DNA from: an uncultured Lysobacteraceae bacterium
Lineage (GTDB): Bacteria > Pseudomonadota > Gammaproteobacteria > Xanthomonadales > Xanthomonadaceae
Assembly (NCBI GenBank): GCA_946480825.1
Contig: CAMLLG010000048.1
Coordinates: 1-30,451, forward strand
DNA length: 30,451 bases
Reading direction: 5' to 3'
Shown here: positions 19,195 through 27,204 of the stretch, one piece after another
How the letters are laid out: the number at the start of each line of letters is the position of its first letter
Numbering within the stretch: the stretch's first letter is position 1
Notes under the pieces: model-generated
The model's database searches: none
What the model was told of the DNA's origin: nothing
What the model saw: the letters and a program-made list of their open reading frames with translations, nothing else
Made by a program: the position numbers and the translations under genes

Positions 19195-19713
19195 TCATCC
19201 TCGCTGGTAGACGCTTTCCGCGTCCAGCCAGACATCGTCGACCGTCTTGTCCTTGGCGATCTTGTCGATCAACGACGGCAGGAAGGCTTCGGCGGCGTTC
19301 TCCGGTTTGAACAGCGCCTGTTTCTGCGTGAATTGTTCGCGGCGGACGAGCTTGAGATTGTGGTGGCGGGCGACATCCTGCAATCGCTCGCGCGTCGCAC
19401 CGTCCTCGAAGCGCAGCGACAGATAACCGGTGGGATAGCTGTAGCCGCCATCGGCATCGCCCAGCGCGGGGATCACGCTGAATTTCTCGCCGAGTTCCTT
19501 GCGCAGCGCGTTCCATGCCTGACGCTGACTTTTCGCGCTGCCGGCGACGCGCACCAGCCAGCCGCGCCGGCCGCCCTTCAGCGGCGCGACGTCGAGCAGC
19601 CGTTCTTCATCCTTCAGGCGCGACAGGCGCGGCATCGGCGAAGGGGCGGAGGCGGAGGCAGGCCTGACGACGAAGAGCGTCGATCGGTTCGCGTGGGGAC
19701 TGGCGGTGGGCAT
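19195..19713 (-). CDS. Stand-alone S8-protease prodomain-like protein (putative inhibitor/chaperone)
   Basis: 172 aa from ATG 19713; an in-frame ATG at 19797 would add 28 poorly ordered residues, and no Shine-Dalgarno decides between them. The C-terminal half (YLSLRFEDGATRERLQDVAR... and AKDKTVDDVWLDAESVYQR) has the beta-alpha-beta pattern of fervidolysin-like prodomains and parallels residues about 143-218 of the protease encoded 43 bp downstream: strand, LRF/LQF, ERLQ/ERRA helix, then a second helix D-x-V near the end, D-x-x-x-Q. The N-terminal half (GWLVRVAGSAKSQRQAWNALRKELGEKF) is not recognised. No signal peptide is present. By analogy with I9-type propeptides it may fold or inhibit the protease; this is inference. 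Confidence 0.65.
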   Translation of the reverse strand: MPTASPHANRSTLFVVRPASASAPSPMPRLSRLKDEERLLDVAPLKGGRRGWLVRVAGSAKSQRQAWNALRKELGEKFSVIPALGDADGGYSYPTGYLSLRFEDGATRERLQDVARHHNLKLVRREQFTQKQALFKPENAAEAFLPSLIDKIAKDKTVDDVWLDAESVYQRG

Positions 19714-19940
19714 GGGCGTGTGGAGCGGAGAGGCCGATGAACGTGTCGGAGGCTGGATCGTGGAGCAGCGACCGGACCGGGGCGGCCGGACCGGCATTCG
19801 GCCCCGGAAGAACGTCGATGATGTGTTGTATCACGCGGCGAGAAGCGCCCACAAGCGCGGCGGCCGACGGTTCCCGCGGCACGATTCAGGCTGCTGGACG
19901 CGCCCGGCGGCCGGCCTGCGACCGACCGCCGGGCCACGAA

Positions 19941-21821
19941 TCACTGCCCCGGCGCGAAGCGCAGCATAAGCGACCACTCGCGGCCGGGCTGGTTGTAGAA
20001 CGCCGCGGTTTCGTAGGCCTTGTCGAAGACGTTGGCGACCCGCGCCTGCAGCGTCCAGGCCTCGGCGAAACGGTACTCGCCGCGCACGTCCAGGGTGGCG
20101 AACCCGCCGAGGCGGCGGCTGTTGGCGACATCGTCGTAGCGATCGCCCTCGGCCACGCCGGTGAAGCCGAGGCGGAAGGCGCCGAAGCCGCGATCCAGTT
20201 CCAGTCGGGCGGTTTCGCGGGCGCGACGCGGCAGGTCGTTGCCGTGGTTCAGGCCCGGGGCGCGGTTCTCGGTGTCCAGCCAGCTGGCGCTGCCGGCCAC
20301 GGTCCAGCCGAAGAGTTCGCTGTCCACCCGCAGCTCGGCGCCGCGCAGGCGGGCCTGTTCGATGTTGTTCGGCAGGAACAACGAGGCGTCGTAGGCGATC
20401 AGGTCGTCGACATCGGTGGCGAACATGTCCATGCGCACGCCGGTGCGCTCGCCGCGCCAGGCGATGCCGACCTCGACGGTCTTCGACGATTCCGGGCGCA
20501 GCGCCGGATTGCCGAAGAAGGGGTAATACAGTTCGTTGAAGGTCGGTGCCTTGAACGCGGTGCCGTAGCTCGCGGTGATCCGCCAGCGTTCGGCGAAGCT
20601 CAAACCCCAGGCCGCGGTGCCGGTGGTTTTTCCGCCGAACTGATCGTTGTCGTCGCGGCGCAGCGCGAGTTGCACATCGTGCGCACCGCCCGCATTCGTT
20701 TCAAATCGGCCCTGATACTGCGCGAATGCGGCGCGGTCGCTGCGGCGGGTATCGTCGTAATCGATATCGCTGTCGATGCGGTCGCGCAGCCAATCGGCAC
20801 CGAGCGTGAGCAGTTGGCCTTCGGCGAGCTTCAGGTCGCCCTGCACCGACGCGCTGTCGCGACGGCTGGCGAAATCGCCGCTGGCGACGCTGCCGAGGAA
20901 GTTGTCGGAGGCGTCTTCGTTGCTGCCGACCGAGACCTTCAGGTCGAAGGCTTCGCTGGCCTTCCAGCGCAGCTGCGCACCGACCGCCTGCTGCACGATG
21001 TCGGAATTGTCGACGAAGCTGCCGTCGTACTCGTTGTGGCCGCTGACGTGCAGCGCGTTGCCCTGCAGTTCGACGGAATCGCCGATGTTCACGCCGCCGC
21101 GCAGCGAGAACGCATGCTGTTCGTAACCGTCGCGATCGGTCTGGCCGTCGACGAAGCAGCCGGCGAAGACGGGAAAGCCCGCGCCGCGGCAGGCGTCGAT
21201 GCCGTCGGTGCGCTGCATCCCGGCGTCGATGCCGAACCAGCCGCGTGCGCTGCCGCCGCCCACGCCCAGCCCGCCCTCGCGGCGGCCTCGGCTGCCGGCG
21301 CCGAGGTGGAAGCGGAAGGTCGCGTCGCCGCGGTCGCGGCGGGTGAAGATCTGGATCACGCCGCCGATGGCGTCGGAGCCGTACAGGCTGGAACGCGGGC
21401 CGCGCACGATTTCGATGCGGTCGATCAATGCGATCGGCAGATCCTGGAACGAAGCCAGGCCCGAAGTGGCCGAGCCGATGCGCACACCGTCGACCAGCAC
21501 CAGCACATGATCGGATTCGGCGCCGCGCACGAACAGCGTGCTCAGCTTGCCGGTGCCGCCCTGATTGCTGAGATTGATGCCGGCGCGACCGCGCAGCAGT
21601 TCGCCGAGCGAGCCGGCCTGGCTGCGCTGGATCGCATCGCGGTCGATCACCTCGACCGGCGCCAGCGCGGCGTCGGTGGTGACGGCGGTGCGGGTCGCGG
21701 TGACCACGACTTCATCGAGGGCCTCTGCGTCGTCATCGGCCCGGGCGTCGGCGGAGAAGGACGCGGTGGTCGCGAGCGCAGCGGTCATGGCGAGCGCCAG
21801 CGGAAACTTTCGGAAAGACAT
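19941..21821 (-). CDS. btuB: TonB-dependent outer-membrane vitamin B12 receptor
   Basis: 626 aa. Signal peptide (residues 1-28, MSFRKFPLALAMTAALATTASFSADARA), Ton box DEVVVTATR, plug domain (about 45-160: VEVIDRDAIQRSQAGSLGELLRGRAGINLSNQGG, LFVRGAESDHVLVLVDGVRI, IDRIEIVRGPRSSLYGSDAIGGVIQIFTRR), then a 22-strand-type barrel ending YNQPGREWSLMLRF plus APGQ, a slightly longer end than the usual terminal aromatic. The plug motifs and the upstream cobalamin riboswitch identify it as BtuB. ATG 21821 has GGAG 7 nt upstream and directly precedes the signal peptide. No btuCDF or cobalamin biosynthesis genes are in the window. An 8-bp inverted repeat (19903-19910 with 19926-19933) follows the stop but lacks a T run. 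Confidence 0.95.
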   Translation of the reverse strand: MSFRKFPLALAMTAALATTASFSADARADDDAEALDEVVVTATRTAVTTDAALAPVEVIDRDAIQRSQAGSLGELLRGRAGINLSNQGGTGKLSTLFVRGAESDHVLVLVDGVRIGSATSGLASFQDLPIALIDRIEIVRGPRSSLYGSDAIGGVIQIFTRRDRGDATFRFHLGAGSRGRREGGLGVGGGSARGWFGIDAGMQRTDGIDACRGAGFPVFAGCFVDGQTDRDGYEQHAFSLRGGVNIGDSVELQGNALHVSGHNEYDGSFVDNSDIVQQAVGAQLRWKASEAFDLKVSVGSNEDASDNFLGSVASGDFASRRDSASVQGDLKLAEGQLLTLGADWLRDRIDSDIDYDDTRRSDRAAFAQYQGRFETNAGGAHDVQLALRRDDNDQFGGKTTGTAAWGLSFAERWRITASYGTAFKAPTFNELYYPFFGNPALRPESSKTVEVGIAWRGERTGVRMDMFATDVDDLIAYDASLFLPNNIEQARLRGAELRVDSELFGWTVAGSASWLDTENRAPGLNHGNDLPRRARETARLELDRGFGAFRLGFTGVAEGDRYDDVANSRRLGGFATLDVRGEYRFAEAWTLQARVANVFDKAYETAAFYNQPGREWSLMLRFAPGQ

Positions 21822-21823
21822 TC

Positions 21824-21951
21824 GGAAACTCCATCGCGCGCACCCGCGCGGGGAAAAGTGCGGAGGAGTCGCGAACGGAAGGGAAGCATCAGCGAACGGC
21901 CGCGGGCATGCGCGGCATGCGAACGGCGTGATCGCCGCGACGCCCTCCGCA
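21824..21951 (-). promoter_or_regulatory. Expression platform of the btuB riboswitch (Shine-Dalgarno switch)
   Basis: The btuB Shine-Dalgarno region GGAGT (21832-21828) is complementary to ACTCC (21869-21865). That anti-SD strand overlaps an 8-nt segment CCTCCGCA (21866-21859) that can instead pair perfectly with TGCGGAGG (21951-21944) just 3' of the aptamer. Mutually exclusive pairings fit translational control. No terminator-like T run is seen here. Confidence 0.5.
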
Positions 21952-21969
21952 TCGCAACCATGGACTTCG

Positions 21970-22190
21970 TGGCCGGTCTCCGGGCTCGTGCGCGAACGTC
22001 GGGATCGTCGATCCGGACCGTTCGACCAGCGCGCCTTCCCGCGGACGATGTCCACAGTGGCGGATGCGATGGCTTGGCGCACTTACCGTTGCGGGGGCAG
22101 CGCCGGCCTTGCGTCGTATCGGAAACGACGCGCACCGGCTTCCCGTTTCAACCCTGGGGCGAACGCCTGCGGGTCACCATGAAGCGCGCG
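21970..22190 (-). ncRNA. Cobalamin (B12) riboswitch aptamer
   Basis: Minus-strand hallmarks in the right order: GGGAAGCCGGTGCGCGTC (22148-22131), the junction GCTGCCCCCGCAACGGTAAG (22101-22082), and the B12 box AGCCCGGAGACCGGCC (21986-21971). Boundaries are approximate. The aptamer lies 149 nt upstream of btuB in an otherwise gene-free 419-bp gap (21822-22240); the rest of that gap holds the expression platform. A TACACT -10-like box (22197-22192) precedes it. B12 binding is expected to turn btuB off. Confidence 0.95.
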
Positions 22191-22240
22191 CAGTGTACCC
22201 GATCCGGTGCGCGCGGATGGCCGCGGCAGGGCCCGGGCGA

Positions 22241-22615
22241 TCAGTCGCCGCTGTCGGGTTCGTCGAACAGACTGAAAGCCGGCGCCGTGTCTTCGCGGGC
22301 GGTATGCGTGGTGGTGACCGGCGCGGCGGCGGGGCGGCCGCGCGGCGGCGGCAGCAGAGCGATGGCGGCGTCCGCGGCGATCAGCAGTTCGCTGCGGCGT
22401 TCGGCGGGCACTTCCTGCCAGTGGCAGCCCATCAGCGCGCCTTCCAGCGCGTACAGCAGATTGAGGCTCGGTTTGAAGCCCGCGCGCTTGACCCGCATGA
22501 ACGCTTCGAGCGCGCCGATCGCGCGCAGGTCTTCTTCCGTGCGCAGCCCCACCTGGCGAAGCCACGCGGCGCTTTTCGGACCGATGTTGCGGAGTTTCAG
22601 CGGAGCAGCGCTCAT
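22241..22615 (-). CDS. TfoX C-terminal-domain protein
   Basis: 124 aa. Residues 1-80 are a TfoX_C domain (PF04994), a small helix-hairpin-helix-like fold: LKLRNIGPKSAAWLRQVGLRTEEDLRAIGALEAFMRVKRAGFKPSLNLLYALEGALMG, with the WQEVP element after it. The tail (about 90-124) is low complexity and proline-rich. The TfoX/Sxy N-terminal domain, needed for classical competence regulation, is missing, so it should not be named tfoX. ATG 22615 matches the domain start, although no strong Shine-Dalgarno is seen. It follows the free-Met-sulfoxide reductase gene by 40 nt and probably shares its transcript. Confidence 0.88.
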   Translation of the reverse strand: MSAAPLKLRNIGPKSAAWLRQVGLRTEEDLRAIGALEAFMRVKRAGFKPSLNLLYALEGALMGCHWQEVPAERRSELLIAADAAIALLPPPRGRPAAAPVTTTHTAREDTAPAFSLFDEPDSGD

Positions 22616-22655
22616 GCGTTCGGGTCTTCGAAGAAGGAATGGGACGCGTCGACTC

Positions 22656-23150
22656 TCAACCGTCCGCGCGCAGGCTGCGCACGAACAACGCCGCGAGAGT
22701 CTCGATGCCTGTCTGATCATCAACGTCGAAACGGTCCGGGACCGGACTGTCCAGGTCGAACACGCCGAGCAGCGCGTTGTCGCGCACCAGCGGTATCACG
22801 AGTTCGGAACGCGACGCCGCATCGCAGGCGATGTGGCCGGGGAACGCGTGCACGTCGGCGATGCGCTGGGTCGTGCGCGTGCGCGCCGCCGCGCCGCAGA
22901 CGCCCTTGTCCAGCGCGATGCGCACGCAGGCGGGCAGCCCCTGGAACGGGCCGACCACCAGTTCGTTGCCATCGTGGAAATAGAACCCCACCCAGTTGAG
23001 ATCGGGCAGGGCGTGATAGACCAGCGCAGAGAGATTCGCCGCGTTGGCGATGCGGTCGTGTTCGCCCGCGAGCAGGGCTTCGGCCTGTGCCGCGAGCTGG
23101 GCGTACTGTTCCGGCTTGCTGCCGGTGAGCGGAATGGCGGCGAAACTCAT
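22656..23150 (-). CDS. msrC: Free methionine-(R)-sulfoxide reductase (GAF domain)
   Basis: 164 aa GAF-domain enzyme that reduces free Met-R-sulfoxide. The three conserved cysteines are present at C75 (LPACVRIAL), C85 (DKGVCGAAA) and C109 (HIACDAASRSELVIPL), at spacings identical to those of the E. coli enzyme (84, 94, 118). Other family blocks: LVYHALPDLNWVGFYF, LVVGPFQG and LLGVFDLDSP. A TACACT -10-like box ends 6 nt before ATG 23150, so the mRNA may be leaderless; no Shine-Dalgarno is present. It is divergent from bioD with a 66-bp gap. Confidence 0.95.
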   Translation of the reverse strand: MSFAAIPLTGSKPEQYAQLAAQAEALLAGEHDRIANAANLSALVYHALPDLNWVGFYFHDGNELVVGPFQGLPACVRIALDKGVCGAAARTRTTQRIADVHAFPGHIACDAASRSELVIPLVRDNALLGVFDLDSPVPDRFDVDDQTGIETLAALFVRSLRADG

Positions 23151-23196
23151 GGGGCGAGTGTAGCAGCGCCGCCGGCCGGGATTACCATGCGCTTTC
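23151..23196. promoter_or_regulatory. Divergent msrC/bioD promoter region
   Basis: Minus strand: TACACT at 23162-23157, 6 nt before the msrC ATG. Plus strand: TACCAT at 23184-23189 is a possible bioD -10, giving a start near 23196 and a ~21-nt leader, which favours ATG 23217 over 23187 for bioD. No BirA operator is recognised. Confidence 0.35.
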
Positions 23197-23216
23197 TGCC
23201 CAGAGAGACTCCGGCG

Positions 23217-23903
23217 ATGCCTGTCACCGCACGCAGCGTTTACGTCACCGGCACCGATACCGGCGTCGGCAAGACCGTGGCCGCGGTGGCGCTGGTCCAC
23301 CGGCTGCGCATGGCCGGATGGCGCACCGCCGGCATGAAACCGGTGGCCAGCGGCTGCGAACGCACCGCCGAGGGCTTGCGCAACGACGACGCGCTGGCGC
23401 TGCAGGCGGCCAGCGATCCGCCGCCGGCCTACGACGATGTGAATCCGTACGCCCTGGCGCTGGCGACGGCGCCGCAGTTGGCCGCCCGGGCGATGGGCGT
23501 GCGCATCGCGCTGGCGCCGCTGTGCGATGCGCATGCGCGATTGGCGGCGCGATGCGATGCGACCGTGGTGGAAGGCGCGGGCGGTTGGCTGGCGCCGTTC
23601 GATGCGGGCCTGGAACAGGCCGATCTGGTGCGCGCGCTCGGTCTGCCGGTGGTGCTGGTGGTCGGCTTGCGCCTGGGATGCCTGAACCATGCGCGGTTGA
23701 GCGCGCGCGCGATCGCGACCGACGGCTTCGCGCTGCTCGGCTGGATCGGCAGCGCCATCGATCCGGATTTCGCCGAACGCGCTGCCTACATCGGCCTGCT
23801 GAACGATGCGCTGCCCGCGCCTTGCCTCGGCGTATTGCCGCATGCGCCGGGCGCGGATCCGCGGGCGATGGCGCGGCAGCTGGCGTTGCCGCCGGGGTTC
23901 TGA
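23217..23903 (+). CDS. bioD: Dethiobiotin synthetase
   Basis: 228 aa. Closes the ureido ring of dethiobiotin from DAPA, CO2 and ATP in biotin synthesis. Walker A/P-loop GTDTGVGKT (12-20) after the strand VYV, the substrate motif MKPVASG (about 39-45), the DVNPYALALATAPQLAA stretch, and the glycine loop VVEGAGGWLAPF are all present, followed by LGLPVVLVVGLRLGCLNHARLSARAI. ATG 23217 is preferred over the in-frame ATG 23187 because the latter overlaps a possible -10 box; AGAGAG lies about 10 nt upstream. It stands alone, without bioABFC, and ends at a shared bidirectional terminator. Confidence 0.95.
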   Translation: MPVTARSVYVTGTDTGVGKTVAAVALVHRLRMAGWRTAGMKPVASGCERTAEGLRNDDALALQAASDPPPAYDDVNPYALALATAPQLAARAMGVRIALAPLCDAHARLAARCDATVVEGAGGWLAPFDAGLEQADLVRALGLPVVLVVGLRLGCLNHARLSARAIATDGFALLGWIGSAIDPDFAERAAYIGLLNDALPAPCLGVLPHAPGADPRAMARQLALPPGF

Positions 23904-23910
23904 TCCGTGC

Positions 23911-23940
23911 AAAAGAAAGGCGCGCCGAAGCGCGCCTTTC
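23911..23940. terminator. Bidirectional intrinsic terminator between bioD and the RND pump gene
   Basis: Perfect 10-bp stem AAAGGCGCGC (23916-23925), CGAA tetraloop, GCGCGCCTTT (23930-23939). The A tract upstream (AAAAGAAA from 23911) becomes CTTTCTTTT on the minus strand, the stronger side, ending the RND operon; the CTTTC side serves bioD. Confidence 0.9.
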
Positions 23941-23960
23941 CGGGAGCATCTCCGCCGCGA

Positions 23961-26900
23961 TCAACCGTGCTGCGGTTGCGCTTCCAGCGGGGGCGTGTCG
24001 TCCGCCGCTGTCCGGTCGTGCGCGTGATCGCGGGCGAGATAGAGATAGAACGCCGGCAGCACGAACAGCGTGAACGCGGTGCCGATGGTCATGCCCGATG
24101 CGATCACCATGCCCATCGAGAAACGCGCGGCGGCGCCGGGGCCGCTGGCCATCAGCAGCGGAATCATCGCGAACACCAGCGCCGCGGTGGTCATCAACAC
24201 CGGACGCAGACGGATCGCGGTGGCTTCCTCGATCGCTTCGCGCTTCGAGAGACCTTTCTCGATCTGCAGTTTGTTCGCGAACTCCACGATCAGGATGCCG
24301 TGTTTGGAGATCACGCCGACCAGCGTCACCAGCCCGACCTGGGTGTAGATGTTGATGCTCATGCCGGGGAACGCCTCGGTTTGCAGGATGCCGCCCACGA
24401 TCGCCAGCACGTTCAACACCAGCAGCGCCCCGCACAGCGCCATCGGTACCGTGATCAGCATGATCAGCGCGTCGCGGAAACTCTCGAACTGCGCCGACAG
24501 CACCAGGAAGATGATGATCAACGCGAACAGCAGCGTCACCAGCATCGTCGTGCCTTCCTGCTTGAACTGCCGCGACTCGCCGGCGTAGTCCACGCTGTAG
24601 CCCTGCGGCAGGACTTCCTTCGCCGCCTGCTCCAGCACCGCCAGCGCTTCGCCCTTGGTCACGCCGGGCCGCGGCGCGAAGATGATCGACACCGCGTTCA
24701 GCTGCTGGAAGCGGTTCAACACCTGCGGTTGCGCGCTTTCCTTCAGGGTGACGAGGGTGGACAGCGGGATCAGTTCGCCGGTGCGCGTGCGCGTGTAGTA
24801 ATTGGTGAGCTGTTCCGCATTGAGGCGGTCGCTGCGCTGCACCTGGGCGATGACCCGGTACGAGCGATTCTGCATCGCGAACCGGTTCGCGTAGCCGCCC
24901 GACAGCATCGCCGACATGTCCGCCGAGAGCGTGCGCATGTCGATGCCGAGCGCCGCCGCCTTGTCGCGGTCGATCTGTACCTCGATCCGCGGCTTGTCGA
25001 TCTTCAGATCCTTGTCCAGGAAGATGAAACGCTTGCTCGCGTAGCCTTTGGCGAGGATCGCGTCGGACAGTTCCTGCAACTGCTCCAGCGACCCGATGCC
25101 GCCGATCACGAACTCGCCGCCGGTGCCGCCGCCGCCGGCGGTGGGCAACGCCGGAGGAATCAGCGCGAACACGTTCAGGCCGGTGACTTCGGAGATCTTC
25201 GGCTGCAGCGATTGTTCCAGCACCTGCTTGGTCGAAAGGCTGCGCTCGCTCCAGGGTTTGAGCACGAAACCCGCGATGGCGGTGTTGGAGCCGCCGCCGC
25301 CGCCGAAGCCGCCGTTGAAGAGGAAGTAGTTCTCGACCTCGGGAATTTCCTTGATGATCGCGTTCACTTCCTCGGTATAGCGTTCGACATAATCCAGCGT
25401 CGACGACGGATCCGCGACGCCGATGGAGAAGATGAAGCCCTGGTCTTCCTGCGGCGCCGGTTCCTTCGGCGACTGCATGTACAGGAAGATGCACGAAGCG
25501 AACACGATGACGCCGAACACGGCGATCACGCTCTTGGTGTCGAGCGCGCTGTGCAGTTTGCGCTGGTAGCCGTGACGCAGCCGGTCGAAACGCGCGTCGA
25601 GCCAGCGTTCGAACCGGCCCTTGCCGCCTTCGTCGTGCGGCTTGAGCATCTTCGCGCTCATCATCGGCGACAGGGTCAATGCGATCACGCCCGACAGCAG
25701 CACCGAGCCGGCCAGAGTGAACGCGAACTCTGTGAACAGCACGCCGGTGAGGCCGCCCTGGAAGCCGATCGGCAGGTACACCGCGACCAGTGTCGTGGTC
25801 ATCGCCACCACCGGCCATGCGAGTTCGCGCGCGCCGCGCAGCGCCGCTTCGTGAGGCTTCATGCCCTCCTCGATGTGGCGATGGATGTTCTCCAGCACGA
25901 TGATGGCGTCGTCGACCACGATGCCGATCGCGAGCACCATCGCCAGCAGGGTCAGCAGGTTGATGGTGAAGCCCATGATCAGCATCAGGAACAGCGTGCC
26001 GACCAGCGACAGCGGCACGGTCACCGCCGGGATCAGCACGCTGCGGAACGAGCCCAGGAACAGGTAGATCACCACGATCACGATGATCACCGCTTCGATG
26101 ATCGTCGAGATCACCTCGTCGATGGCGTCCTGGATCGCCTCGGTGCTGTCGTAGGGAATCGTGCCGACCATGCCTTCGGGCAACTGCGGGATGATCTCCG
26201 TATCCCAGGCCTTGCGCACGGCCTTGATCACGTCCAGCGAATTGGCGTCGGGCGACACATAGATCGCCATGAACGTCGCGGCCTGGCCGTTGATGCGCAC
26301 CGAGGTGCCGTAGTTTTCCGAGCCCAGCGCCACGTCGGCCACATCGCCCAGGCGGACGATGGCGCCGTCCTGCTCGCGGATGACGAGTTCGCGGAATTCG
26401 TCCACCGTGCGCAGGTCGGTGCGCGCGGTGAGGTCGATCGACACCATCTGACCCTTGGTCGAACCCAGCGCGGACAGCACGTTGTTGTTGCGCAGCGCGG
26501 CGTCGACGTCGCTGGCGGTGACCTGCAGCGCGGTCATCCGGTCCGGCTTCAGCCATACCCGCATCGCGAACGAGCCGGCGCCGAGGATGTCGGCGCGCTG
26601 CACGCCGGGCACGGTGACCAGCTTGGGCTGGATCACCCGGGTGAGATAGTCGGTGATCTGGTTGTTGTCCAGCCGTTCGCTGGCGAAGGACACGTACATC
26701 GCCGCGATCTGCTGGCCCTGCTGCAGATCGATCACCGGATCCTCGGACTCCTGCGGCAGCTGGCCGCGGAGTTTGTTGATCTTCGCGGAGATCTGGGTCA
26801 GCGCTTCGTTGGGGTCCTGGTCCAGGCGGATGTAGGCCTGGATCGTGCTGACGCCCGCCGAACTCGACGAGGTGAGGTATTCGATGCCCTCGGCGCTGGC

Positions 26901-27113
26901 GATCTCGCGCTCCAGCGGCGTGGTGATGAAGCCCTGGATCAGGTCCGCGTCGGCGCCGAAGTACGTGGTGCTGACGTTGATGACCGCGTTCTGCAGTTCC
27001 GGGTATTCGCGCACGTTGAGCGAGTCGAACGCGCGCAGGCCGAACAACAGAATGAACAGGCTGACGACGATCGCCAGCACGGGCTTGTTGATGAAGATAT
27101 CGGTGAATTTCAT
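23961..27113 (-). CDS. RND efflux transporter, HAE1 (AcrB/MexB-like) family
   Basis: 1050 aa, the typical size. Inner-membrane proton-driven drug exporter. N-terminus MKFTDIFINKPVLAIVVSLFILLFG (TM1), a porter domain with QLPQESEDPVIDLQQGQQ and PGVQRADILG, TM2-TM6 with GSFRSVLIPAVTVPLSLVGTLFLM and the proton-relay acidic pair in AIGIVVDDAIIVLENIHRH (TM4), then the second repeat with the glycine-rich loop GGFGGGGGSNTAIAGF and the final TM7-TM12 (VGLVTLVGVISKHGILIVEFANKLQ, LRPVLMTTAALVFAMIPLL, GTAFTLFVLPAFYLYLARDH). GGAGA precedes ATG 27113 by 5-6 nt. The operon supplies its adaptor and TetR regulator but no outer-membrane channel. Substrate not deducible. Confidence 0.97.
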   Translation of the reverse strand: MKFTDIFINKPVLAIVVSLFILLFGLRAFDSLNVREYPELQNAVINVSTTYFGADADLIQGFITTPLEREIASAEGIEYLTSSSSAGVSTIQAYIRLDQDPNEALTQISAKINKLRGQLPQESEDPVIDLQQGQQIAAMYVSFASERLDNNQITDYLTRVIQPKLVTVPGVQRADILGAGSFAMRVWLKPDRMTALQVTASDVDAALRNNNVLSALGSTKGQMVSIDLTARTDLRTVDEFRELVIREQDGAIVRLGDVADVALGSENYGTSVRINGQAATFMAIYVSPDANSLDVIKAVRKAWDTEIIPQLPEGMVGTIPYDSTEAIQDAIDEVISTIIEAVIIVIVVIYLFLGSFRSVLIPAVTVPLSLVGTLFLMLIMGFTINLLTLLAMVLAIGIVVDDAIIVLENIHRHIEEGMKPHEAALRGARELAWPVVAMTTTLVAVYLPIGFQGGLTGVLFTEFAFTLAGSVLLSGVIALTLSPMMSAKMLKPHDEGGKGRFERWLDARFDRLRHGYQRKLHSALDTKSVIAVFGVIVFASCIFLYMQSPKEPAPQEDQGFIFSIGVADPSSTLDYVERYTEEVNAIIKEIPEVENYFLFNGGFGGGGGSNTAIAGFVLKPWSERSLSTKQVLEQSLQPKISEVTGLNVFALIPPALPTAGGGGTGGEFVIGGIGSLEQLQELSDAILAKGYASKRFIFLDKDLKIDKPRIEVQIDRDKAAALGIDMRTLSADMSAMLSGGYANRFAMQNRSYRVIAQVQRSDRLNAEQLTNYYTRTRTGELIPLSTLVTLKESAQPQVLNRFQQLNAVSIIFAPRPGVTKGEALAVLEQAAKEVLPQGYSVDYAGESRQFKQEGTTMLVTLLFALIIIFLVLSAQFESFRDALIMLITVPMALCGALLVLNVLAIVGGILQTEAFPGMSINIYTQVGLVTLVGVISKHGILIVEFANKLQIEKGLSKREAIEEATAIRLRPVLMTTAALVFAMIPLLMASGPGAAARFSMGMVIASGMTIGTAFTLFVLPAFYLYLARDHAHDRTAADDTPPLEAQPQHG

Positions 27114-27125
27114 CGTGTTCTCCCA

Positions 27126-27143
27126 TGCGCCGCGAACGGCGCA
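27126..27143 (-). promoter_or_regulatory. Hairpin in the adaptor-pump intergenic mRNA
   Basis: Perfect 7-bp stem TGCGCCG (27126-27132), loop CGAA, CGGCGCA (27137-27143), placed just upstream of the RND Shine-Dalgarno in the 91-bp gap. It could protect the pump cistron or adjust its translation. There is no T run, so it is not a strong terminator. Confidence 0.5.
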
Positions 27144-27204
27144 GGGTGGATGGGGGCGATGCGGAAAGGCACGGCGTCGCCGGGTCGCGGCATGGGGCGC
27201 GGCA

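Noticed and set aside
19903..19933. Intrinsic terminator for btuB
   Set aside because: There is an 8-bp inverted repeat, but with a 15-nt loop and no T tract on the minus strand.
19737..23210. Long plus-strand open frame upstream of and fused in frame with bioD
   Set aside because: Runs antisense through btuB, the riboswitch and msrC; bioD homology begins only at 23217.
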